The translations under genes and the position numbers were made by a program. A stretch of DNA of 14,127 nt from Actinotalea sp. (GTDB lineage: Bacteria; Actinomycetota; Actinomycetes; Actinomycetales; Cellulomonadaceae). This document shows, piece after piece, positions 6,352-13,021 of the stretch. Where the stretch lies: NCBI GenBank assembly GCA_014360395.1, contig JACIXM010000041.1, positions 1-14,127 on the forward strand, given 5' to 3'. The first letter of the stretch is position 1; each line of letters starts with the position of its first letter. The notes under the pieces are model-generated. The model saw only the letters and a list, made by a program, of their open reading frames with translations, searched no databases and was not told where the DNA came from.

Positions 6352-7949
6352 GCTTCGTCCTCCGCAGCGTCCTCGGAGGGGCCCTCGTCCGCACGCACGC
6401 CGGCACCCACGCCGACGGACACGCGGTCGCCCTGCTGCAGCGAGCCGCGGATCGCCGTGACCTCGACGTAGCCGCCCGCGGCCAGCCCGGTGCGCACGGT
6501 GACCAGCTCGCTGGACCCGTCGGCCGCGACGACCTCGACGCGCGCCTCACCCGACGCGCCGGTGTCCAGCGCGGCGATCGGCACGGCGAGCACGTCCCCG
6601 GCGGTCGACCCGACGGGGACGGTGATGCGGACGTTCATCCCCTGGATCCGTGACCGCTGCTCCTCGCTGAGCTCGGCCGGCACGACGACGACGCGTGTCC
6701 GACTGCGCTCCTGCGCACCGCCGGCGCCGTCGTCGGACCCGCCACCCGCACCGCCGTCGGACCCGCCCCGACCGGCCGCGGGGTCCTCCCCGCCGATCTG
6801 CGTGATGGTGCCGTCCACGACCTCCCCGTCAGGCAGCTGGATCATGACCGGGGAGTCCACGGTGAGCAGGGCCGCGTCGGCCGCGGTCACCGTGCCGGCG
6901 ACCTGCAGCGTGGCCCCGGAGACGCTCATCACGGGACCGCCGGCGACGGTCGAGCCGCGCCGGATGTCCACCCCGTCGACCCGGCGGGGCAGGGCGTCCA
7001 GGTAGACGACCTCGCCGGCCGGGAGCGGCGTCATCGCGTCGGTCAGCGCGTCCGCGAGGTCGGACTGGGCCTCGGCCACGGCACGCTCGGCGGCCTCGAC
7101 GGCGGACCGCTCGGCCGAGGTGTCCGGCGCCGCCTGCCCCTCCGTCCGCGCGGCCAGCGCGACGGCGAGCGCACCTTGGGCGTCGACGACGGCGCCCTGG
7201 TCGCACGGCATGTCCGGCGTCGGCGTCGCGCACGCGGCGCGGGCCGCGTCCAGGCGGTACTGGGCGCTGTCGACCTCGGCCTGGAGGCGGACACGCTCGG
7301 ACCGCGGGCCCCCGGCCTGGGCGCGGGCGAGGTCGGCCCGGGCCTGCGTGAGCTGCTCCTGCGCGGCGCGCAGCGACTCCCGGGCGCCCTCCGTCGCGCC
7401 GGACGCGTCCACCCCCGCGGACGGCGCCGGGTAGCCGATGCGGGCGTACAGGGCCTCGACGCCGGCCGCGGCCCGGGCGTCGTAGACCGGGGAGGCGGTG
7501 TCGCCGGCGTCGATGTCGAGTGCGGCGAGGGCCTCCTTGAGCTGGACGACGTCCGGGCCGGACACGCCGGCCCGCAGCGTCCGGTAGACCGGCAGCGTCC
7601 CGGGCAGGGCGACGACGGGCCGGCCGGTGATCTCCAGCAGGACGTCGCCGGCGTCGATCGTCGCACCCGGCTCGGGTACCTGGCCCGTGACGACGGCGGG
7701 ACCGCCGAGGTCGCCGATCTCCAGGGAGACCTGGACCGGGTCCTCGTAGAGGACGTCGCCGCGCAGGACGACGTCGTTGGTCAGCGACCGCAGCTCGACC
7801 GGGACGGTGATGAGGCCCGCCTCCGGCGGTGCGGCCGCTGCCGCCGCCTCCGCCGGGGACTGCACGAGGCGGCCCAGGCCCAGGCCGGCGCCGAGGCTCA
7901 CGACGGCCGTCACGGCGAGGACGGCGATGGTGCGGGTCGAGCGGTCCAT
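6348..7949 (-). CDS. Membrane-anchored HlyD/MacA-like adaptor with peptidoglycan-binding-like segment
   Basis: This 533-residue protein starts MDRSTRT, followed by a single membrane anchor (about 8-27), so it should be tethered outside the membrane. Half a lipoyl/barrel-sandwich fold is visible at about 85-112 (GATIDAGDVLLEITGRP) and its partner half at about 310-343. Between them lie a peptidoglycan-binding-like segment (GVSGPDVVQLKEALAALDID, 128-147, to about 180) and two long Ala/Gln/Arg-rich helices (about 187-238 and 278-306) that should form a coiled-coil hairpin. Their connection contains Cys240 and Cys249. A Gly/Ser/Asp-rich loop (392-412) interrupts the following beta domain, and the tail is acidic. 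MacA-family adaptors work with MacB permeases, which fits the next two genes. The ATG at 7949 shares one base with the lipoprotein stop. Confidence 0.85.
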   Translation of the reverse strand: MDRSTRTIAVLAVTAVVSLGAGLGLGRLVQSPAEAAAAAAPPEAGLITVPVELRSLTNDVVLRGDVLYEDPVQVSLEIGDLGGPAVVTGQVPEPGATIDAGDVLLEITGRPVVALPGTLPVYRTLRAGVSGPDVVQLKEALAALDIDAGDTASPVYDARAAAGVEALYARIGYPAPSAGVDASGATEGARESLRAAQEQLTQARADLARAQAGGPRSERVRLQAEVDSAQYRLDAARAACATPTPDMPCDQGAVVDAQGALAVALAARTEGQAAPDTSAERSAVEAAERAVAEAQSDLADALTDAMTPLPAGEVVYLDALPRRVDGVDIRRGSTVAGGPVMSVSGATLQVAGTVTAADAALLTVDSPVMIQLPDGEVVDGTITQIGGEDPAAGRGGSDGGAGGGSDDGAGGAQERSRTRVVVVPAELSEEQRSRIQGMNVRITVPVGSTAGDVLAVPIAALDTGASGEARVEVVAADGSSELVTVRTGLAAGGYVEVTAIRGSLQQGDRVSVGVGAGVRADEGPSEDAAEDEA

Positions 7950-9004
7950 CAGGAGCGGGCCGCCTCGACCGACTCCACCCAGGCCTCGAGCTCCGCCCGG
8001 TGCGTGTCGACGAACGCCTTCTGGTGCTCGGTGGCGACCTGGATCTGGACCTTCTGGAAGTCGATCGCGTCCTTGCAGTCGAAGTCGGCGACCGCCATCG
8101 CGATCTCCTTCTCCGTCATCGCCGCGGTGCGCTCGCGGACCTCCGCCTCGAGCGCCTCCCAGTCGGCGTCCTCCATGAGGCCGTCGCCGTAGACCTCCTC
8201 GTAGATGGCGTTCTGCTCGTCCGAGAGGATCTGCTGGGGGTCGTCCGGCGAGGCCATCCCGGGGTAGCCGGCGTCGGCCATGCAGTCCGACCAGCGGCCC
8301 GCGAGGGCCAGCACCCGCTCGTCGGACTGGATCTGGGCCCACAGGGCCTCCATGTCCTCCTGGAGGGCGCCCATCTGGTCCCCGCCCAGGCCGTACTTCT
8401 CCTGGACCGCCTGCTGGGCGGCGCCCTGGCAGCCGGCCTGGGTCCAGTCGTACTCCCACTCGGCCTCGGGGTCCTCAGGGCCGGTCTGCTCGCCGTACAG
8501 CGCGATGTAGTAGGCGTCCCGCTCCGTGTCGGACATGCTCTCGACGTAGGCCTGGTTCGGGTCCTCCCAGACCTGCTCCTCCTCCTCGAGGGGCTGCTCG
8601 TCCATGCCGGGCCAGCTGGACATGCCGTAGCCGTACTGCTCGGCGAACTCCCGGCTGCCCCACTCGATCTCGGAGTCCTCGCCGACGACGACCCCGCCGT
8701 TCATGCTCGACCAGTCGACCGGCACGTACTCGAAGCCCTGCTCGGCCATGCACTCGGCGGTGAGCTGCTCGGTCTCGCGCTGCTGCTCGTCCCAGGCGCC
8801 CTGGTCCATGTCGCCGTAGACGCGCTCGAAGTAGGCGTCCAGCGGCCCGTTGCCCCACTCGCCCGCCGGCTCCTCGTCCGGGGTGCCGGAGCTGCACGCG
8901 GCGAGGACGAGGGCGAGCGCGGCGAACGCCGCGGGCCGGCTGCCCCGCGGTGCGGAGCGGAGCGCGACATCCGTCGGCGTGCGACGGGTCATGGAACGTG
9001 TCAT
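7949..9004 (-). CDS. Acidic secreted lipoprotein of unknown function with internal cysteine repeats
   Basis: This is a 351-residue precursor with a positively charged N-terminus, hydrophobic segment (about 24-36) and lipobox LAAC with Cys37, so it should be lipid-anchored on the outer face of the membrane. I do not recognise the mature domain. It is strongly acidic and Trp/Tyr/Met-rich. It contains four further cysteines (85, 192, 241, 310), with the motif CMxxxG(F/Y) at 85-91 and 241-247. A box ending (V/L)YG(D/E) occurs three times (62-65, 169-172, 271-274). The spacing YG to Cys is 21 residues in the first two cases. The arrangement suggests an internal duplication with one disulfide per half (inference). 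It is the first gene of the ABC operon. ATG 9004 is preferred over ATG 8992 because AGGGGGG lies about 9 nt upstream. Confidence 0.8.
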   Translation of the reverse strand: MTRSMTRRTPTDVALRSAPRGSRPAAFAALALVLAACSSGTPDEEPAGEWGNGPLDAYFERVYGDMDQGAWDEQQRETEQLTAECMAEQGFEYVPVDWSSMNGGVVVGEDSEIEWGSREFAEQYGYGMSSWPGMDEQPLEEEEQVWEDPNQAYVESMSDTERDAYYIALYGEQTGPEDPEAEWEYDWTQAGCQGAAQQAVQEKYGLGGDQMGALQEDMEALWAQIQSDERVLALAGRWSDCMADAGYPGMASPDDPQQILSDEQNAIYEEVYGDGLMEDADWEALEAEVRERTAAMTEKEIAMAVADFDCKDAIDFQKVQIQVATEHQKAFVDTHRAELEAWVESVEAARS

Positions 9005-9011
9005 GGTACGG

Positions 9012-9022
9012 ATCCCCCCTGT
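9012..9022 (-). promoter_or_regulatory. Ribosome-binding site of the lipoprotein gene
   Basis: The minus strand reads AGGGGGG about 9 nt before ATG 9004. This purine run decides for that start over the in-frame ATG at 8992, which has no comparable site at the right distance. Confidence 0.55.
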
Positions 9023-9040
9023 GTGACCGGCTGCACCGCG

Positions 9041-9125
9041 ACCCTAGCGACGGGGTCACAGGCGGGGGGTCATCCTGAGGGATGAGATCGATCTCGGTTC
9101 GGTCACCCCGTGGGAGAGGTCACCC
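9041..9125 (-). promoter_or_regulatory. Control region of the lipoprotein-ABC operon
   Basis: On the minus strand a TAGGGT -10-like hexamer (9046-9041) lies 36 nt upstream of the start codon. I find no good -35. Further upstream are a perfect 12-bp palindrome GAGATCGATCTC (9084-9095), a CATCC-TGAG-GGATG hairpin (9071-9084), and two direct GGGTGACC copies (9101-9108 and 9118-9125, 17 bp apart). This 145-bp gap holds no gene. The repeats resemble sites for a dimeric regulator or response regulator, but which one is unknown. Confidence 0.4.
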
Positions 9126-9149
9126 GATCGGACCAGCCCGGCGGCGGCG

Positions 9150-10484
9150 TCAGCGCAGCCAGGCCAGGAACACCGTGCGCCCCGAGACCTTCGTGGTCTC
9201 CACGCGGACGCGGCAGGGGGCCTCTCGCCCGTCCGCGCAGAGCACCGGCAGGACGAAGTCCCGGTCGACCCCCGTGCTCCGGCCGGCCACCTGGTAGCGG
9301 GTGAACGCCGCGACGTGCGCGTCACGCAGGCGCGGCGGGACGAGGGAGACCACCCGGCGACCCTCGAGCTCGGCCGGGTGCCACCCGAAGCGTGCGGCGG
9401 CCACGGCGCTGACGGCCAGGACGCGGTCGTGGTCGTCCACGGCCACCACCGGGGCCGTCGAGAGTCGCACGACGGCGGCGTCCCAGTCCGGCGCGGGCAC
9501 GGCCTCGCGCACCCGACGGCCCTGGGGTCGGGCGGCGTCGTCGTCGGCGAGCACCTCGGGCCACGGGCGCGGCGGCCGGCCCTCCGCCTGGGCGATGATC
9601 TGCTCGCAGCGCCAGTCCCGCAGCGCCACGACCTCGCGCAGCGCGGGGCGGATGAGGAGCTGGCCCGCCGCGGCGCGCCACTCCGCCTCCTCCAGGGTGC
9701 GCAGCAGCTGGGCCAGGCGCTCCGGGAGGTCCTCCTCGAGCGGGACCTCGACGGTCACGGTCTCGACACCGGGCAGTGCGGGACGGGCTCGGGGTCCGGT
9801 CAGCTCGGTCTCGATCCGCCGCTGCTCGTGCACCTGGTGCTCGACGGCGCGGTCGACGTGGGCGTGGGCGGTCATCGCGGCGCCGAACCACCCCCAGGCG
9901 TCGAACGCCTCGGGCAGGCGCTCCCCGTGGAAGAGGACCATCTCCCGCAGCGCCGCCTCCTCGTGGCGGCGGCCCGCCTCCCACAGCGCCACGGGCAGGT
10001 CGCGCAGGACGGCGGCCCGCACGGCCGGCTCGGTGGCGTGGGCGACGGTCGGCAGGTTCGAGTCGGCGACGGGCCCGGTCGACTGGGTGGGGACGGCGCG
10101 CAGCGTGAACCAGACACGCTTGCCACCGGGCAGCGGGTCGGCGCCGACCTGGGCGGCGACCTCGCTGACGACGGCCAGGCCCCGGCCGGTGGTGGCCGTG
10201 CTGCCGTAGTCGCGCAGGACGGGCAGGGAGGCGTCGTCGTCGTCGACGCTGATGCGGACCGTTCCCGCCAGGACCTCCACGTGCACGGCGAGGTCCGTCC
10301 GGGCGTGCAGGACCGCGTTGGTGACGAGCTCGCTCGTGGCGAGGGCGGCGTCGTCGACGAGGTCCTCGTCGAGCCCGTGGCCCTCCAGCGTGGTGGTCAC
10401 GAAGCGGCGGGCGGCGCCGACGGAGCTCCCGTGCGGGGGGAGGCGGACGTGGGCGCGGTCGCCCTCGACCTGCGTCGTGCTCAC
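9150..10484 (-). CDS. RsbW-like HATPase fused to a PAS domain, regulatory protein
   Basis: Residues 10-130 of this 444-residue protein form a GHKL/HATPase_c_2 domain of the anti-sigma-factor kinase type. The N-box is SELVTNAVLHA (51-61, with Glu52 and Asn56), and the ATP-lid region has TTGRGLAVV (98-106). A largely helical middle (about 150-310) is unassigned. The C-terminus (about 333-443) is a PAS fold: VVAVDDHDRVLAVSAVAAARFGW, then LEGRRVVSLVPPRLRDAHVAAF. RsbW-family domains phosphorylate anti-sigma antagonists or bind sigma factors, and PAS domains sense ligands, redox or light, so a sensor-coupled partner-switching role is likely (inference). No transmembrane segment is seen. The GTG start has GGGAGGGACGGG just upstream. 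A TAGACT -10-like box lies at 10550-10545. No partner antagonist gene is present in the window. Confidence 0.82.
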   Translation of the reverse strand: MSTTQVEGDRAHVRLPPHGSSVGAARRFVTTTLEGHGLDEDLVDDAALATSELVTNAVLHARTDLAVHVEVLAGTVRISVDDDDASLPVLRDYGSTATTGRGLAVVSEVAAQVGADPLPGGKRVWFTLRAVPTQSTGPVADSNLPTVAHATEPAVRAAVLRDLPVALWEAGRRHEEAALREMVLFHGERLPEAFDAWGWFGAAMTAHAHVDRAVEHQVHEQRRIETELTGPRARPALPGVETVTVEVPLEEDLPERLAQLLRTLEEAEWRAAAGQLLIRPALREVVALRDWRCEQIIAQAEGRPPRPWPEVLADDDAARPQGRRVREAVPAPDWDAAVVRLSTAPVVAVDDHDRVLAVSAVAAARFGWHPAELEGRRVVSLVPPRLRDAHVAAFTRYQVAGRSTGVDRDFVLPVLCADGREAPCRVRVETTKVSGRTVFLAWLR

Positions 10485-10608
10485 CCCGTCCCTCCCGCCG
10501 TCCGACGTCTCGGGCGCCGTCGCCCCCCTGTCCGACGCGCCCCGAGTCTAGTGACGGGCGTGGACCTCTCCCTCCATCGGCGCGCCGGGGCGGGCGCGCG
10601 GACGACGA

Positions 10609-10634
10609 CGGCCCCCCGCGCGGGCGGGGGGCCG
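10609..10634 (-). terminator. GC-rich hairpin after the PRC-barrel gene
   Basis: A perfect 11-bp stem, CGGCCCCCCGC (10609-10619) and GCGGGGGGCCG (10624-10634), has a 4-nt loop about 48 nt past the stop of the upstream gene. There is no U-tract. It separates the PRC-barrel/DUF2382 gene from the HATPase-PAS gene. The rest of this 198-bp gap holds only the putative -10 and ribosome-binding site of the latter. Confidence 0.65.
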
Positions 10635-10682
10635 TGGTGCCGGTCCGGAGGGGATGGGGACCGGCCGTCAGGGGAGACCGGT

Positions 10683-11450
10683 TCAGCGGCGGCCGTCGCG
10701 GTCGGTCTCGACCTCCTCGTGGCGGACCTGGTCGCTCACCGTCTGCTGCTCGGTGACCTGCTCGGTGCCCAGGTGCACGCGCTCGGTCGGCACCGTCTCC
10801 TTGTGCACGACCGGGCGCTCCTCGTGGAGCGTGACCTCGTGCTCGCCCTCGGTGAGCTCCGGGCCGTCGAGGGCCTCGTCGCGGTTCGCGTCGGTGATCG
10901 GCTCACGCTCGAGCCGGACCTCCTCGCGCGTCACGGGCACCGTCTGGGTGACGTTCTCCGTCACCACGTGCTTGCGCAGCCGGGCCCGGCCGGTCTCCAC
11001 GCGCTCCTTGTCGACGTCGAGGTGCTCCTCCGAGAGGGTCATCGCGTCGTCGGTGCCGCCGCGGCGGTCGGCGTCGGTGCGCCCGTGGTCCTCGGTCCCG
11101 GTCGTCCCGGCATAGGTGTCGGTGTCGGTGCCCGTGCCGTAGTCGACGCCGTAGTAGCGGTAGAGCTCTGCCTCCTCCGCCTCGCTCAGGTGCTGGTCCG
11201 CGTCGAGGTTCGGCGCGTCCTTCACCCGGTCCTTGGCGTAGGGGACGGTGATCTCCCCGTCGTGCAGGTCGGCGCCGTCCACCGGGACGAAGGACTCGCG
11301 GGTCCCGAAGAGCCCGGTCTGCACCGTCACCCACGCCGGGCGCCCGGTGGCGTCGTCGAAGTAGACCTGCCCGACCTTGCCGATCTTGTCGCCGTCGGTG
11401 CTGCGCACGGTGGTGCCGATGACCTGCTGGACCTGGTCGTTGGTGATCAT
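10683..11450 (-). CDS. PRC-barrel and DUF2382 domain protein, probable stress protein
   Basis: This is a hydrophilic, highly charged 255-residue protein. The N-terminal PRC-barrel (about 5-75) shows VIGTTVRSTDGDKIGKVGQVYFDD and a FVPVDGADLHDGEITVPY strand pair. A Gly/Thr/Asp-rich linker (about 103-137) leads to a DUF2382 domain (about 138-250) made of Glu/Thr/Val-rich beta repeats that look internally duplicated (ERVETGRARLRKHVVTENV and ERPVVHKETVPTERVHLG). Similar proteins in actinobacteria and Deinococcus are linked to general stress or desiccation responses, with molecular role unknown. The start ATG 11450 has a perfect GGAGG 5 nt upstream (11456-11460). An upstream in-frame start at 11549 would add 33 Pro/Arg-rich residues unlike the family. 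No membrane segment is present. Confidence 0.88.
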   Translation of the reverse strand: MITNDQVQQVIGTTVRSTDGDKIGKVGQVYFDDATGRPAWVTVQTGLFGTRESFVPVDGADLHDGEITVPYAKDRVKDAPNLDADQHLSEAEEAELYRYYGVDYGTGTDTDTYAGTTGTEDHGRTDADRRGGTDDAMTLSEEHLDVDKERVETGRARLRKHVVTENVTQTVPVTREEVRLEREPITDANRDEALDGPELTEGEHEVTLHEERPVVHKETVPTERVHLGTEQVTEQQTVSDQVRHEEVETDRDGRR

Positions 11451-11764
11451 GAGGACCTCCTGGTCTCGGGGTGGTGACGGAGGGTCCGGGCATCCGCCGG
11501 CGGTCCCGGTGGGCCCGGACCGGCGTCGTCCGTGCCTCCATGCGACCACCGCGGAAAAGGCGCCGCAAATGCAGCCCTAGATCACCGGGTGAAGGGTTTG
11601 TGAGGGAGATCGACACTACGTTGATCGGATGGTGCGGCCATTCTCCGGACGGTGCAGGAATACGCCCTGGGGCATCGATTTCCCGGCTGTCCACGCAGGT
11701 GATCGCCACGAAAGGGTGACGTTCAAGCGTGCAGCGGCGATCATTGCCGCGGTATCGGACAATC
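11451..11764. other. Gene-free 314-bp stretch between galK and the PRC-barrel gene
   Basis: No convincing gene is seen; the open frames here lack coding character. The part from about 11555 to 11760 is noticeably richer in A/T than the rest of the window, as expected for promoter DNA. It contains a perfect 11-bp palindrome TCACC-G-GGTGA (11582-11592), an imperfect 7-5-7 inverted repeat around ACTAC (11608-11626, GATCGAC and GTTGATC), and an 8-bp inverted repeat TGATCGCC/GGCGATCA (11700-11707 and 11736-11743). A stem at 11483-11490 with 11514-11521 lies in the probable leader of the PRC-barrel gene. I could not pick a firm promoter or riboswitch. Confidence 0.5.
11734..11750 (-). terminator. 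Weak hairpin downstream of galK
   Basis: GCGGCGAT and ATTGCCGC pair with one G-U wobble around a minimal loop, starting about 15 nt after the galK stop on the minus strand. It overlaps one arm of the 8-bp inverted repeat at 11700/11736, so two alternative folds are possible. No U-run follows. Confidence 0.3.
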
Positions 11765-13021
11765 TCAGGCCGACCGGCCCGCGGGCCCTTCCGCCGTGGC
11801 GACGAGAAATGCCGGCGCGGTCAGCCCGGCGCTGGCGAAGGCGCCTGCCACGGCCTGCGCGACCGGCTCGACGTCGTCGGCGCGCACCAGGGCGACCGCC
11901 GACCCGCCGAAGCCGCCACCGACCATCCGCCCGCCGAGCGCGCCGGCGCCGACGGCCGACTCGACGGCGAGGTCGAGCTCGCGCACGCTCACCTCGTAGT
12001 CGTCCCGCAGGGACGCGTGCGCCTCCGTCAGGACCGGGCCGACCTGCTCCACCTCGTCGGCGTCGAGGAGGCGCTCGACGAGCTCCACGCGGCGGGTGTC
12101 GCTGACGACGTGCCGGACGCGGCGGCGGATGACGTCCACCTCTGCCCCCGCGGGCAGGGCCGTACCGAGGCGGGCGAGCGCCGCGTCGAGGTCCTCCACC
12201 TCGCGCAGCGTCGGCACGCCGAGGGCGTCGGCGGCGGCGTGGCACTGGGCGCGCCGCGCGGCGTACTGGCCGTCGGCGAGCTGGTGCGGCGCCCGCGTGT
12301 CCACCACGAGCAGGGCCAGGCCGTGCGCGGACAGGTCGAAGGGGATGTGGCGGGTCGAGCCGTCGCGGTTGTCCAGCAGCAGGGCGTGCCCGGCGGTGCA
12401 CCGCAGTGACGCGGCCTGGTCCATGCCGCCGGTCGGGGCGCCGGCGATCTCGTTCTCCGCTCGGATGCACGCCGCGGCCAGGCGCGCCCGGCCGGCGTCG
12501 TCGTCGGCGAGGCCCAGGCCGTGCACCTCGTCCAGCGCCACGGCGACGGCGCACTCCAGGGCGGCGGAGGAGGACAGGCCGGCGCCGTAGGGCACGCACG
12601 AGTCGACGACGGCGTCGAAGCCGCCCACCGCGTGGCCGTCCTGCCGCAGCGCCCATGCCACGCCGACGGCGTACGCCGCCCACCCCGGGACCGTGCCGGG
12701 CCCGACGTCGGCGAGCCGGCCCTCCCACGCGCCGGACTCCTGGGCGGAGGCCAGCCGGACGAGCTCCGGGTCGTGGCCCGCGGCACCGTCGGCCGCTGCC
12801 GGGCGGGTGGCGAGGGCGACGTACGTGCGGTGCGGCAGGGCGATCGGCAGGCACAGCCCGCCGTTGTAGTCGGTGTGCTCGCCGATGACGTTGACCCGGC
12901 CCGGTGCCGACCAGACGCCGTCGGGCTCGGCGCCGAAGCGCGCGCGGAACGCGGCGGCGGCCCGGGCGGCGCCGTCGGACTGGGGCCACGCGGGCAGCAT
13001 CTGGACCGTCGGCTCGCTCAT
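11765..13021 (-). CDS. galK: Galactokinase
   Basis: GalK phosphorylates alpha-D-galactose to galactose-1-phosphate with ATP, the first kinase step of the Leloir pathway, in the cytoplasm. This 418-residue GHMP kinase has all three signature motifs: the galactose-binding GRVNVIGEHTDYNGG (41-55), the ATP loop PYGAGLSSSAALE (144-156), and the C-terminal GGGFGGSAVAL (368-378). GGMDQAAS carries the catalytic Asp201. Length is slightly above the usual 380-400 because of an Ala/Gly-rich insertion near 74-84. The ATG at 13021 overlaps the galT stop as ATGA, with GGAG about 7 nt upstream, so it is translationally coupled to galT. No regulator gene is seen on this side of the operon. Confidence 0.95.
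   Translation of the reverse strand: MSEPTVQMLPAWPQSDGAARAAAAFRARFGAEPDGVWSAPGRVNVIGEHTDYNGGLCLPIALPHRTYVALATRPAAADGAAGHDPELVRLASAQESGAWEGRLADVGPGTVPGWAAYAVGVAWALRQDGHAVGGFDAVVDSCVPYGAGLSSSAALECAVAVALDEVHGLGLADDDAGRARLAAACIRAENEIAGAPTGGMDQAASLRCTAGHALLLDNRDGSTRHIPFDLSAHGLALLVVDTRAPHQLADGQYAARRAQCHAAADALGVPTLREVEDLDAALARLGTALPAGAEVDVIRRRVRHVVSDTRRVELVERLLDADEVEQVGPVLTEAHASLRDDYEVSVRELDLAVESAVGAGALGGRMVGGGFGGSAVALVRADDVEPVAQAVAGAFASAGLTAPAFLVATAEGPAGRSA

Noticed and set aside
7829..9085. 418-residue Leu/Val-rich plus-strand open frame
   Set aside because: The apparent hydrophobicity is the complement of Glu/Asp-rich codons of the lipoprotein gene. It has no ribosome-binding site or family match.
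9315..11477. 720-residue plus-strand open frame
   Set aside because: It is antisense across two well-supported genes and their intergenic terminator. It has Val/Gly/Arg-rich low-complexity composition and no motif.
11451..11549. Upstream start (11549) for the PRC-barrel protein
   Set aside because: ATG 11450 has a perfect GGAGG at proper spacing and homology begins there. The extra 33 residues look like untranslated leader.
11555..11760. Possible riboswitch or small RNA gene
   Set aside because: Several small inverted repeats exist but I could not match a known riboswitch core, and no flanking gene suggests a metabolite sensor.
11616..12989. 457-residue minus-strand open frame
   Set aside because: It is an alternative frame of galK with Arg/Gly-rich composition. 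The galK frame has all GHMP motifs.
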